From Muscardinus avellanarius (taxonomy: Eukaryota; Chordata; Mammalia; Rodentia; Gliridae), in assembly GCA_963383645.1 (NCBI GenBank), contig OY726560.1, positions 29,793,173-29,857,172 on the forward strand: a stretch of DNA of 64,000 nt. The letters run 5' to 3'. The notes under the pieces are model-generated. The model was not told the DNA's origin, did not search any database, and saw only the letters and a list, made by a program, of their open reading frames with translations. This document shows, piece by piece, positions 1 through 10,394 of the stretch. How positions within the stretch are numbered: the first letter of the stretch is position 1; each line of letters begins with the position of its first letter. The position numbers and the translations under genes were made by a program.

Positions 1-206
1 TGTGTGTGTGTGTACTGAGGGTGGAACATAGGGGCATTCTAAATTTAAGCTATATCTGCAGCTCTATTTTAGTATTTTATTTTGAAACAGGCTCTTATTA
101 AGTTTCAAATGGCCTCAATAAGGTATTGGGCTGGACACAAACCTGTGATCCTTCTGTCTCAGACTCTTAAGTACTGGAATTACAAATATACATCACTATG
201 GCTGGT
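1..206 (-). mobile_element. Old B1-dID-like SINE with (TG)n tail
   Basis: Reverse-strand composite SINE. Its tail is a (TG)n run cut by the window edge (1-13). The ID-like part follows ('GGGGCATTCTAAATTTAAGC'), then the 'TTTGAAACAGGCTC..TTAAG' linker and the B1-like head ending in 'GGCTGG' near 205. It is strongly diverged, so it is an old copy. Confidence 0.75.
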
Positions 207-1098
207 TTAAGCTTCTATTTTGGATGGTATCACAATTACAAAAATCCAATCACTTGATAAATAAACAGTAAAATATATATTTACCACTACCATTTTCCAG
301 TAGAAATTGTTATTACCCATGTTTAAAACACATTATATGTGTGCTTCATTTTCAAATAAAATGAACCTCATTTTCTCCCCATGAAGGTAAGAAATATGTT
401 TTGGATGTTTGAAAAGCATATTTATTGATAACATTTTTCTGCTGTTACTTTAGTTTTAACATTAGTTACTAATGACATTCTGGAAATCTAAAATGATTAA
501 AAGTAGTCAGAAAGGTTACATTTTGAATATGCATGTATCATTAATATATACCTAATGCTAAACGAAGTTGAACTGAATTAATTTTCCTGACATAAATTAT
601 TCTGTTTCACCTTACCAAGTAATTTTGTATAATTATTTTTATAGTTCTATTAATTTTCTATTTGAGCTTAAATAGCATATCTTTTTATAGTTTAAAGAGT
701 TCCATAATATAATTTCATAAATATATCTTTGTTATCATAAAAAACTAATAGCTTTGTCTAGAAAAACAAGTTATGAGTCAAAAAAGACGAAAAAAGTATA
801 GATCTGAAAGTCCTGAATTTCATGTTTAAACAATTATTCTTTTACAGGTAATATTCAAAACACACAACTTTTTTCATATAGCTTAACAAATTTCTGAAAG
901 AAATTCATTTGAAAAAATCAGACATTACTTTTTGGAAATAACTGCATTTCTCCTAATACAACTGCATAATTTGTGATGCATCTACATTTTTTCCAATTGA
1001 TAATGCTCATAATATTCCCATATCATCCTTAACACCAATTATATTATGCTGTTTATAATTTTAAAAATTTTTATTTCTTCTAAATACAAAAGGTGAAC

Positions 1099-1099
<1 letters not shown>
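207..1099. other. AT-rich DNA without recognised features
   Basis: No recognisable repeat family, exon or open frame. Long A/T runs and scattered short poly-T tracts are the only visible texture. Confidence 0.6.

Positions 1100-1149
<50 letters not shown>
1100..1149. repeat. (TA)n microsatellite
   Basis: Uninterrupted TA dinucleotides over about 50 bp. Confidence 0.97.
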
Positions 1150-1151
<2 letters not shown>

Positions 1152-1396
1152 TATTTAGTTTCTCTTTACTCAAATACCAGCAGATGATTTTACCCACTCT
1201 TGACTACTTGTTTTATGATCTTCTTTCTCATATATCTCACCTATACATTCTATCTATTTCCATTCACTGATGCTTAAAATATACTTTACATTTTTATCTT
1301 TTGGGGCCACCTGTGGATAGTAAATCAGAGAGGTAGGATGTGATAGCATGAGTTTTAGTGGGTAGTTGCTAAGAAGTAAAAAATACAGATTGGGAT

Positions 1397-1618
1397 GGCC
1401 AGGCATGGTGGCACTAATCTGTAATCCTAGTACTTGGGACACTGAGACAAGAAGATCACAGGTTTGCATCTAGCCTCAGAAACTTAGTCAAGTCCTCTGA
1501 AACTTAGTGAGACCTTGTTTCAAAAATTATTAATAATAAAATAGGACTGGAGGTGTATCTCAGAGGTAGAATGTCCTTGGTTTTAATCCCCTGTGTCACA
1601 AAAAATAAAATAAAAAGA
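1397..1618 (+). mobile_element. B1-dID-like SINE, plus strand
   Basis: Starts 'GGCCAGGCATGGTGGCAC', has the 'CTTAGTGAGACCTTGTTTCAAAA' linker split by A/T-rich filler, then the ID-like part 'GGAGGTGTATCTCAGAGGTAG' and an A-rich tail. Diverged copy of the long subfamily, which carries the 'AACTTAGT' repeats in the middle. Confidence 0.85.
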
Positions 1619-1842
1619 TAGATGTGGTATGCCTTATGACAGACTCATGTTTTAGTATAAGTTAAAAGTTAAAAGTATCCAAAATAGCTAAGTGGGTAAT
1701 TAGTTTCCTGCCTGAATTATTATATGATCTCTTACATGTTAGTTAATATGTCATGACTACACTCTAATTTCAACATGTAAACTAATCTGAGTTAGTGTTA
1801 AAATCATGTGTTGAGATAGGGAGACATGGGGTCAGGTCAATT

Positions 1843-2159
1843 TTTAAAAATTTTTATTGGTACATTGCAGTTATACATCTTAATGGGGTACAAAATGACA
1901 GAGGCATACATGCACACATCTCTCATTTAGCCTTTCACCAATTCCTAATCCATTTTCTCCCTCCATCCTCCTTCTCATGTTTGTCATAGTGATTGACTTT
2001 GATATATTTTTGAATGTACATCATGTACATTATGAAATTTAAGTCACAAAAAAGTAAAAAATGAGATGTTCTCCCTAAATATGTGGAAGCTGGGTTAAAA
2101 TAGATTGTAGGCAGGACTCTAGATGAAGAAGGAGAAACCATAGAGGAGTAGATAAGAGA
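1843..2159 (-). mobile_element. L1 3' end with 5' inversion (twin priming)
   Basis: Positions 1845-2040 are the reverse complement of the lineage's L1 3' terminus ('TTTTTATTGGTACATTGCAG', 'ATACATCTTAATGGGGTAC'). From 2042 the strand flips to the sense L1 3' UTR ('CACAAAAAAGTAAAAAATGA', 'GAAACCATAGAGGAGTAGAT'), which normally lies just upstream. This arrangement is the product expected from twin-primed reverse transcription. Short flanking repeats (GTCAATT near 1836 and 2163) are candidate target-site duplications. Confidence 0.75.
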
Positions 2160-2194
2160 AAAGTCAATTAATGGATACTAAGTTACAGTTTTTT

Positions 2195-3780
2195 CTGTTT
2201 TTCTTTTTTAAATTTTTATGTGGAACATATTGAAATGGTATACATTCAGACTGTGCTTGGTGCCCTCCCTTCTCCACTTCCCTTTCACCCCCTCCCAACA
2301 ATGAGTGTCCAGGTTAATCATGCTATATTCATACTTTTACACATTTCAAATGTAGCTCCTCCATTAATCAACCTCATCCTTTTTCCTCTCCTATCCTTTC
2401 ATTCAAAGTTTGCTGAGGTTTCCCCTACATTATCTGGAATCCCTCTGAAATCCCTAATGCTCCCTAATTTGGGCATATTAGAGGGAAAAATATGTCCTTT
2501 TTCTTTCTGTGCTTGGCTGATCTCACTTAACATAAAGTTCTCCAGGACTTTCCATCTTCTTGCGAATGGCATGATTTTGTTCTTCTTTATAGCTGAGTAG
2601 AATTCCATTGTGTGTATTCCCATAATTTTGAAATCCCTTCATCTGTTGATGGAGACCTAAGTTGGTTCTATATTTTGGCTATTATGAATTATGCTGCTAT
2701 GGACATGGATTTCAACCCCTTTGAACAAATAACCAGGAGTGGTATAGCTTGATCATATAGTGGATCTATTCACAGTTTTCTAAGAAATTTTCTCACTGAT
2801 CTCCATAGCAGCTGAACTAGTTTGGACTCCTGCCAACAATGTAAAAGAGTTCTTTTTCCCCCACATCCTCACCAGCATTTGTTATTTGATTTCTTTATGC
2901 TTGTCACCCTGATTTGAGTTAGAACAAATCTCAGTGTAGTTTTGATTTGCATCTCCCTGATGGCTAATGATGTTGAACATCTTTTCATGTATCTATTGGC
3001 CATTTATATCTCTTCTTTTGGGAAGTGTCTATTCAATTCAGTTGTCCATTTCTTGATTGTTTGATTAAAGATTCAGTGCAATTCCTATCAAAATACCAAT
3101 GACATTCTTTATAGACTTAGAAAAAGCATTCATGAATTTTATATGGAGAAAGAAAAAACTCAGAATAGCCAAAGCAATCCTCAGCAATAAGAACCATGCA
3201 GGAGGCATCACAATCCCTGACTTCAAATTATACTATAAAGCAATAGTAGCAAAAACAGTATGGTATTGGCACACCAACAGGCATAATGACTAGTGGAATA
3301 GAATAGAAGATACAGAAACAAACCCACACACCTGTAGTCAATTGATCTTTGACAAAGGGGCCAAACTCATATGCTGGAGAAAAAACAGCCTTTTCAACAA
3401 ATGGTGCTGGGAGAACTGGCTATCCATTTGTAGAAAGATGGAACTAAATCCTTACCTCTCACCATGCACAGGAATAAACTCATGGACCAAAGACTTAATA
3501 ATTTGACCAGAGCTTATGAAGTTATTATAAGAGAACATAGGCTCAACACTCCAACATATAGGCACAGTGACTTTCTCAACAAGACTCCAAAGTGCAGGAA
3601 ATTATAGCAAGAATTAACAAGTGGAGTGGCATCAAATTTAAAAAGTTGCTTATCATCAAAGGACACCATCAAGAACCTAAAGAGAAAGCCTACAGAATGG
3701 GAGAAGATCTTTACCAGCCAACACTCTGATAGAGGGCTAATATTCAGAATATAGAAAGAGCTCAAAAGACTCTACAGTGG
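2195..3780 (-). mobile_element. L1 ORF2/3' end with 5' inversion
   Basis: 2205-3062 is antisense and matches the end of L1 ORF2 and the 3' UTR (for example 'CTCCATAGCAGCTGAACTAG', 'TGATGTTGAACATCTTTTCA'). From 3063 to 3780 the strand flips and reads the immediately upstream part of ORF2 in sense. The sense part includes a frame at 3099-3293 with the typical '..[22 protein letters not shown]..' run. Both arms meet at nearly the same point in the L1, so little was lost. Flanking 'TAAGTTACA' at 2179-2187 and 3781-3789 is a good target-site duplication. Frames are broken; it is a dead copy. Confidence 0.85.
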
Positions 3781-3984
3781 TAAGTTACATTTTATTGGAA
3801 TAACAATTTCAACTGTGCTATTGTACAATAGTGTGACTATAGATAACAATTAGTTATGTATATTTCAAAAATTTAGAAGAAAGTATTTTTAATGATTTCA
3901 CTCTAAAGAAATGGTACATATTTAAGGAGATAAGTATGTTTAATATGATTTAAATATTACACTATATGGAAATACCATGTATCA

Positions 3985-4666
3985 TGTGGTCAGGTATTAG
4001 GTAGGCAGTTAGGAAACAGAATGCCCAGTAGATAGATGAAGGTTAAGAGAAACAAAATATAGACCCCTTACTTCAAAAAGAAGACGATCCCTGTTGTTCA
4101 CTGGACCTGAACACAAACAATTAAATGCAGAGGATGAGAACCAAGATTTCAGGAACCAAAAATATGTACCAACCATGGACTCATGGACTGTTGTCATGTA
4201 TACACCAGGAAACAAACATGCAGAACAGTCTTGTGACTTTGGGGAATTAACAGCCACAGATGACAAACTAGCATGGAAAAAAAAAAAGTGTAAAAAATGA
4301 GCACTTTCTTCTTCCATAGGAAGGGACTTCAAATATTTATATAGTCCTATGCTTAGCACCAATATTGGCTACCCTGTCAGGACTCCTCCCCTGTGAGCTT
4401 TATTTAAGCCTGCTTCTTTCTTTGGTGAATGGAATGGATTTTGGGGAAAGGTGATGTGCAATTGATGGTACCTGGCCCAGGCTACACTCGAGCAGTGCCA
4501 AAAGGCCTACTGGACTCTGGAGTCTGCCAACCCTCCTAGTAGTGTCCTGCCTCTCTACTTGTTTGCTCTTTTAGAATAAACTTCTTACTTTTGCTTTCCT
4601 GGAATCTGTTCTGTGGATTTTATTTTTTAACTGTAAGACAAGGACCTGGTAAGAAACTCAGTATCA
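3985..4666 (+). repeat. 5' LTR of the endogenous retrovirus
   Basis: Begins TG at 3985 and ends CA at about 4666. Matches the 3' LTR along its length through shared blocks such as 'CATTGGACCTGAACA', 'CCATGGACTCATGGACTGTT' and 'CTGTAAGACAAG', with many substitutions. A TATA-like TATTTATATAG lies near 4334-4344 and a poly(A) signal AATAAA at 4575-4580, followed by a T-rich stretch. A reading frame of 68 codons inside it (4094-4300) is a chance frame. Confidence 0.85.
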
Positions 4667-4670
4667 TCTC

Positions 4671-4689
4671 TGGTAGCCCATATGTGGAA
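4671..4689 (+). promoter_or_regulatory. Retroviral primer-binding site, Ile-tRNA type
   Basis: TGGTAGCCCATATGTGGAA lies 4 bp after the LTR's CA. It agrees at 14 of the first 18 positions with the complement of the 3' end of tRNA-Ile(AAT), counting the CCA. Three of the four mismatches are transitions, two of them G-to-A. Known class I groups (HERV-I, HERV-IP10) use this primer. Confidence 0.65.
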
Positions 4690-5920
4690 TCTGCCAAATT
4701 CTTCAAAAATGTAATTAGAAAGATACCTCTATCTTTCTCTGCTTGATCTTCTGTTTTTCTTCTATTCTATCCAAAACACTGGGACCCTGTCAGCCAGTTA
4801 ATGTATCTTAAACTTATGATAGAGGCTTGTTGGGAATATTCGGTCCAATCCCCCCAGATTTCTCTGGGGAATACCAGCATGATTATAAACCTAATTTTTA
4901 AAATCAGGTCTTAATGAGGACCTAGACCTCTGATACATTTCTGTCTTGTTCTAATATGACCACATCAGATATAATGATCACAGGATGAGTCTTGGTCCTG
5001 TTTCCATACATCATGTTTTTTGCCCACCTCTTGGTAACTTTGACACCCAAAATCTTTCTCCCAGCACTTCTAAATCACAGAAATTTGATGCTGTTTTAAT
5101 CAATTGTCCATTCTGTACCTTGTATTGGGAAGCACCTTTTCCTGGAAAATATACTAGAAGTTTAAAATGTCTTGAGAAATAATGGGATGTAATGGGCTAA
5201 AACACCAGAAGCCCTAGGTATCTGGCTTGTTTTTAAAGCAAAGAGAAATATTGGGACTTTGGGATATTGGCTTCCTACATGACAGATCAATTTGGGGGTT
5301 CCTTAGCAGCTTGTACCAAGAAGTTTGCTTCCACTGGCATCAGATCTAGGCTTATTGGATGCCTAGAATAAGGCAATTCATCTAGGACTCCCTGGTCTAA
5401 TTACAGACCATGGACCTTAAAAGAGACTTAAAAAGGTCATAGGCAGGCAATAAGTGATGCCAGAAACACAAGTTTAATAAAGGCAATCCATACTCAAGGA
5501 CACTGAGTGCTGGCAGTCAGGTCAGCAAGCACAGGTCCTCTGACAGGCTAGCTCCAAGTGTTGTCATGCACAAATGGAGAATTGGGTTCAAAACTCGAGG
5601 AATATTCTAGGGCAGGCAGTGACAGAAGTGAACAATGCCTTTTTATCTCCTCTGACTTTCAGATGGGGATCTCGCCACCTACATCTAAGGTCACCAGTGC
5701 CCCATAAATTACATCTTAAAGAATTGTTTTTTTTTTTTTCCAGATGCTATAAAAGATTTACTTGATTTTCTTCTGCACCCAAGCCTGGCCTGAATACCAG
5801 AAGGAAAATGGTGAAAAAATGGACCCTTTAGGGAAATTACCAACTATGATACTACTCTACAGTTAGATGTATTTTGCAAACAGGAAGGTAAATGGTCTAA
5901 AGTTTAAAGTTTCCTGTGAA

Positions 5921-5923
<3 letters not shown>

Positions 5924-5963
<40 letters not shown>
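5924..5963. repeat. (TG)n microsatellite within the provirus
   Basis: About 20 uninterrupted TG units inside the gag relic. Confidence 0.97.
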
Positions 5964-5967
<4 letters not shown>

Positions 5968-6301
5968 CTCTTGAAGAAAGACTTATAGCTTTGCAATAAT
6001 TCTGATGTGATCATGCTGGCAATAGTAAAAACCCAAATTACACGTACATCCCTAGAGACCCAAAAGAATCGAGACTATATCTCAAAAACTTCTTTGGTAT
6101 TAATTTGTCCTCCCTCCTCAAGATCTCCAGGTACGAAAATGCTTATGCCAGTATCAGGACATCATTCTCATGAACCTCTACCCTGTTGAGGAAGTAGCAA
6201 GTGGGAGAGAATTTGGAGGAACTGTTCATGTACAGGCTCTATTTTCCTCACAAGATGTGAATAGATCAAGGCTAATTTTAAAAAATTTCAGATGACCCAG
6301 A

Positions 6302-6302
6302 C

Positions 6303-6350
<48 letters not shown>
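6302..6350. repeat. (TA)n(TG)n compound microsatellite within the provirus
   Basis: A short TA run passes into about 18 TG units just upstream of the capsid-like frame. It accounts for the 'MCVCVCVC' start of that frame. Confidence 0.97.
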
Positions 6351-6352
<2 letters not shown>

Positions 6353-6520
6353 CAGGAACTTACCCAGACTTTTAAATTACCCTGGAGAGATGTAATATTA
6401 ATATTGGATCAAACTCTTACATTTAATGAAAAGAGAGAAGCCTTGGATGCTACCCAAAATTTTGGAAATGATCTTTTTATGGTAATACAAGGAGGAAATT
6501 CTTCTCAGGAAGAGTGAGAA

Positions 6521-7000
6521 AGATGCTCAAGTGGGATTTAAGTGGCCCCTACTGAAGGCACTAAATGTGACCTTGATAATTCTTTAGGTAACTGAAAAAA
6601 TAAAATATTTCTGGGCCTGCCTACTGAAGGACTTCAGGAAAATTCACTCAAAGCCTGTCAATTATAGTAAACTATTTTCAGTCACTCAAGAAAAGATGAA
6701 AACCTCTCAGCTCTTCTAGAAAGATTCAAGGAGGCTTTCATTAAACATATTCCTATGTCTCAAAATATTTTGAAGGGAAATTTATTTTAAAGAATAAACT
6801 GATTACACAGTCAGCCCCAGATATTAGAAAAAAAACATCAAAAATTGGCTGTGGGGCCTGAAAAGAGTTTAGAAAATTTAATAAATATAACTACCTCAGT
6901 CTTTTAATATAATAGATATTAAAAGAAGGGCCAAGAAAAAGAAAAAAAAAGCACAAGAAAAAAATGGGTCCTGGGGCATCCTTCTCAGGGTCCCACTCAG
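6521..7000 (+). pseudogene. gag: Gag 3' part relic (nucleocapsid region)
   Basis: Lies between the capsid-like and protease-like relics. It reads through several stops, and a lysine-rich stretch (6925-6965, A-rich) sits where a basic nucleocapsid would be. I see no intact Cys-Cys-His-Cys zinc knuckle. Assignment rests on position more than on sequence. Confidence 0.4.
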
Positions 7001-7189
7001 ATGACCATCTTCTCACAGGATGCTGAGGTAATTCAGACCACTGAAGGGAGAGATATTAATCTCCTGCCAGAAATGGGAGCCATTTTCTCTGTATTTTTCT
7101 TTAATTTAGAACACCCCTTTTCTCATAGTGTGACTATTAAACGTATATCAGGAAAATTTGTCACAAGAATTTTTTTGATCCCTTGAACT
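7001..7189 (+). pseudogene. pol: Retroviral aspartic protease relic
   Basis: A 61-codon frame with the layout of the protease active-site region: a hydrophobic pair, a short acidic turn and Gly-Ala ('LLPEMGAIFSVFF'), followed after about 20 residues by a 'KRISGK' block like the flap region. The catalytic Asp-Thr-Gly is not preserved: the turn reads Pro-Glu-Met-Gly. The frame ends at the point where about 2 kb of reverse transcriptase should begin. Inactive relic. Confidence 0.55.
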
Positions 7190-7236
7190 GTAGTTAGGAG
7201 CATATGTTATTTATTTATAACTTTTTAATTATGCCA

Positions 7237-7556
7237 GAGGGCCTTACTTCATAAATGGGAACGGCTGCTTTTTTTCTACTCCCAGGTAGCATTCATCCAT
7301 TGTAGGAAATATAAAGAACTAATGGATGACGTTTTGGAAGGAAATAAGGTGGCAGACCTGGCTGCCAAATAAGCACCCAAAAGACAAATACACCATAGAA
7401 GTCTCCTTGATATGGGAAGGGAATTCCAGAGAAATGAGACCTCAATACATACAGGCAGAGCAAAAATGGGCCATCTCTATAGGACGTGATTTTATTATTT
7501 CTGTCTGGTTACAAATTGAGAAAGGAAAAATGCTTCTACTTGGGGATAGACAATAG
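7237..7556 (+). pseudogene. pol: RNase H C-terminal relic of pol
   Basis: Around 7333-7372 the sequence encodes 'GNKVADLAAK' in one frame, the typical end of a retroviral RNase H domain, preceded by a remnant containing 'IHPL' (7291-7302) where the 'IHC.GH' strand would be. Reverse transcriptase and most of RNase H are missing upstream. The 76-codon frame at 7326-7556 is partly the linker to integrase. Stops and frame changes make it non-functional. Confidence 0.6.
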
Positions 7557-7559
7557 GAA

Positions 7560-8540
7560 ATTATCAAAACTCTTCTCCAAATCTTCCATTTAGATATTGA
7601 TAACACCTACCGGATCGTTCAAAAGTTATTTACAGGAAAAGATATTTAAAAATAAATACTCAACAAATGATAAGATCTTGTGAAGTATGTAAAAAGAACA
7701 GTCCCTCAAACAGGAAACTGGCCTTGCCTAGTATTCCAAAAAGAAATGGATCTCCAGGAAAGGATTGGCAAATAGACTTCACCTATATGCCAAAAGCAAT
7801 ACCTGCAGGTGTGGGTGTATGCATATACTAACTGGACAGATGTCTTTCTTTGTTTAACAAAAAAGGCTTTTGAGGTGGTTAAAACACTGGTATCAGAAAC
7901 CATTCCTAGATTTGTTTTACCCATTTACAAAATGTCAATGACTACTCCTTTCAGGAGGCTGTAGTTCAAGGAATCTCAAAGTCTCTAAAAATTCAACACC
8001 ATCTACATAGTGCCTGGACAGCCTAATCCTTAGGACAATTAGAAATACGAATGAGATTCTTAAAAAGAAATCTGAGAAAACATTCTTAGGAAACTCATCT
8101 CCTTTGGCCGACTTGGCTTCCATGGCCTTGTTACAGATAAGAAAAATCCTTCAAACAATGGGCCTATACCCCTATATATTACTATACAGCAGCTCATTCT
8201 TAACCAATGGTTTCTTATTAGACAAGAAAACGTATTCAGACACATACTATAGCTGCTATGGCAAAATTTCAACAGGCTTTGCAGGAACTGTCTGAGGCTT
8301 GACCTAAAGAAAAGGATCATGTAATGTCCTGCTCAGAAAATCTGGTACTGGTAAAACCTCTTCCTTATATTTCTCCTTCTTTTAGCCCTCTTTGGGAAGG
8401 CCCTCATATGGTGATCAAACCTAATAACAAATAACAGTAAAAGTAGTAGGATTCAACGCCTGGATATATCATACAAATTAAACCCTCAAGACAGAGTATT
8501 CTGATAAACAGGGAGCTGTTATACCTTTGAACCTATAGAG
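7560..8540 (+). pseudogene. pol: Integrase relic of pol
   Basis: Three parts of an integrase can be followed with frame changes. (1) An N-terminal zinc-binding end with Cys-Glu-Val-Cys (about 7680-7691). (2) The catalytic core start 'DWQIDFTYMP' (7763-7792), which holds the first catalytic aspartate in its usual context. The segment that should carry the second aspartate is degraded (about 7905-7945). (3) The C-terminal domain with 'PLWEGPHMVI' near 8389-8418 and a conserved tryptophan near 8460. Internal stops and at least two frameshifts abolish function. Confidence 0.75.
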
Positions 8541-9199
8541 GATTTAAAACTCTTCAAAAAATATTCTGCTGGGACATCAGATAAGTAATGGGTTTATTCA
8601 CATTGTGCATTTCTTACTTTTTACATACTCTGTGACCAGAGAATGCTAGCCTAAAAAAACTACCTATAGTGCAATATTATTTTTTTATAAAACAGATTAG
8701 CAATGAGAGTCAGATGAAGTTTACCAGGAACCTTATAAAATCCAGCAAATATTATTTATTGTTACTTCATAATTTTGGAGGTAAGAAATTTTCCCAAATG
8801 TGCAGTGTTAATATCACTTACAATTCCCAAATTTTCTGAGATAATTTAGATATGCAAAATCAACTGGGAAACATTCACGAGTTAGGAGGAATCTTCAGGT
8901 TTGGTTACCCTTAGGTCACTTAACTCCTTCTTTTCCTGATACCCCTACTTATCATCCTTCTTAACCTGTTCTTTGGGCTAATGCCTCATAAACTTACTGA
9001 TTGAACTTATTTCCTCTTCTCTTCAGGCCATTAAATACAAATTATTATGAATGTAAAAACACATATAATAAACAACCCTACATCATTCACTTCTGATAGG
9101 ATCTTAACTGTCATGGCCCACTGATACCCACTGTGTCAGCAGGAAGTAGTTTTAAGCAATCATTGTCCAATATCTCTAATGTCAGTTAGGGCTATCTCA
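8541..9199 (+). pseudogene. env: Collapsed env region, TM-anchor relic
   Basis: Only about 650 bp separate integrase from the polypurine tract, against roughly 2 kb in a complete class I element, so most of env is gone. The stretch at 8935-9035 has a leucine/isoleucine-rich run followed by a Gly-Leu turn and a polar segment. This is the pattern of a transmembrane-subunit anchor, but it is interrupted by stops. Surface-subunit features are not visible. Confidence 0.4.
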
Positions 9200-9214
9200 T
9201 TGGAGGGGGAAAAA
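9200..9214 (+). promoter_or_regulatory. Polypurine tract of the retrovirus
   Basis: TGGAGGGGGAAAAA, an uninterrupted purine run (after one T) directly before the TG that opens the 3' LTR. This is where the plus-strand primer is expected. Confidence 0.75.
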
Positions 9215-9890
9215 TGATAAATTCGTTATTGGGCAGGAAATTAGGGAACAGGACTCCTGAGGAATAAAGATTAAGAAAAACAAAATAATAAATCCCTAAG
9301 AAGGAAAGTGGTTCCTTGTTTTCATTGGACCTGAACATTAACAATTAAAGGTAGAGGAGTGGAGCTAAGATGTGAAGAACTAGAGAGCTACATGCATCAA
9401 CCATAGACACATGGACTGTTGCCATGTATAGACCCAGAAACAACATACAGAACAGTCTCATGACTTTGGGTAATTGATGACCAGAGATAAAAAATTAACT
9501 GAGTCAAGAATATGAAAAATGGAGAATTTCTTCATTGGTTAATCTCTACACAAAGCAGCTTTAAACATATATAAAGCCTTAGGCCCAGCACCAACATTGG
9601 CTATCTTCTTGGGACCCCTGCTCTGTGTGGGAGCTGTAAACCTGCTACTCCCTTTGATAGATTGAGTGATTTTGAGAAAAAGTAGTGTGCAAATAATGGT
9701 GCATAACTCATGCTATACTTGTGCAGTTCCCAAAGGCCCCACTGGTCTTTGAAGTCAGCCACCAACCCAAGGAGTGACCTACCGCTCTACTTGCTTGCTC
9801 TTTTAAAACTTTCTTCTTTCATTTTCCTAGTATCTGCAAATTTTATTCTTGGACTCTGTAAGACAAGTACCCAGTAAGAATATTACCCCA
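9215..9890 (+). repeat. 3' LTR of the endogenous retrovirus
   Basis: Starts TGATAAATTC after the polypurine tract and ends near CCCCA at 9890. Keeps a good TATA box (TATATAAA, 9568-9575). The poly(A) signal present in the 5' LTR is lost here: the corresponding site near 9803-9809 reads TTAAAAC after a small deletion. Numerous base changes relative to the 5' LTR indicate long residence. Confidence 0.85.
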
Positions 9891-9960
9891 TTTTTATGAA
9901 AATATCACATGGTACCTCCTAAATATGTACCTGTTTTATGCTTTTGTGTATCAATACTTT

Positions 9961-10394
9961 TCAAAATAAGCAAATGAAATGTGAGGAAAGTATAGATTTA
10001 CATGCACGTGCCCATCCAGAGGCTCACACAATCACACATCTAAACATTACAAAGATGCTCTCCTGAATATACTTCACAAATAATCTTTGCAACCATTTTT
10101 AAGTGATGATCTTATATCCATATGGTGATAAAAATGCATTACAGTTTTTTACCTCTCTCCAACTGTGTTGCATTTGAGGAATATTTTATTTTTGACCTCT
10201 CTAAAGAATTCTCACATAAAAATAAGATTCATAAGTGACAAATGTCAGAATGTCATAATTATATATGAATATTCATTATGTATAAAATTTTCCATTACCT
10301 AAGTGTGATTTTGAATATCAAATTTATAAAATTAGCCTTATATACTTAACACACTACTTCACAATTTTAAAAAAGAAATAGTGAAAAGAAAATA
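9961..10394. other. AT-rich DNA without recognised features
   Basis: No repeat family, frame or motif that I can name. Confidence 0.5.

Larger units (their letters stand above)
4690..6520 (+). pseudogene. gag: Leader and gag relic of the retrovirus
   Basis: Region expected to hold the leader and gag. The clearest stretch is 6349-6517, an open frame whose tail '..ELTQTFKLPWRDVILILDQ' and the following 'NEKREALDATQNFG' resemble a gammaretroviral capsid: the tryptophan-aspartate helix followed by the acidic, alanine-rich helix. Upstream segments (4985-5182, 5574-5765, 6007-6189) are short open frames separated by stops. Two (TG)n runs (5924-5963 and 6302-6350) have expanded inside it. No intact Gag could be made. 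The upstream boundaries are uncertain. Confidence 0.6.
3985..9894 (+). mobile_element. Decayed class I (gamma-like) endogenous retrovirus
   Basis: Two diverged long terminal repeats in direct orientation (about 3985-4666 and 9215-9890) flank a primer-binding site, gag, protease, RNase H and integrase relics, possible env relics and a polypurine tract, in the standard retroviral order. Every coding part carries stops and frameshifts. Reverse transcriptase is essentially absent: protease relics at about 7.0-7.19 kb are followed directly by the RNase H end at 7.24-7.37 kb. TATCA at 3980-3984 and TATGA at 9895-9899 are a possible 5-bp target duplication with one change. The host site is an old L1 3' UTR. 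LTR divergence is easily seen by eye, so the insertion is old. The exact family is not assigned. Confidence 0.88.
1801..9960 (+). mobile_element. Old L1 3' UTR split by three later insertions
   Basis: Four pieces read as one ancient L1MA/MB-like 3' end on the plus strand: about 1801-1842, 2160-2194, 3781-3984 and 9895-9960. The pieces carry, in the expected order, 'GGTCAA', 'TACTAAGTTACAG', 'GTGTGACTATAGATAACAAT', 'CCATGTATCA' and 'AAATATCACATGGTACCTCC', as in the 3' UTR of old mammalian L1s. The gaps are filled by two rearranged L1 copies and a provirus. A related L1 tail at 10.4-10.8 kb shows the same motifs uninterrupted. The first piece is short and less certain than the others. Confidence 0.7.

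Noticed and set aside
4094..4300. 68-codon frame as a retroviral accessory gene
   Set aside because: Located entirely inside the LTR and not preserved in the partner LTR.
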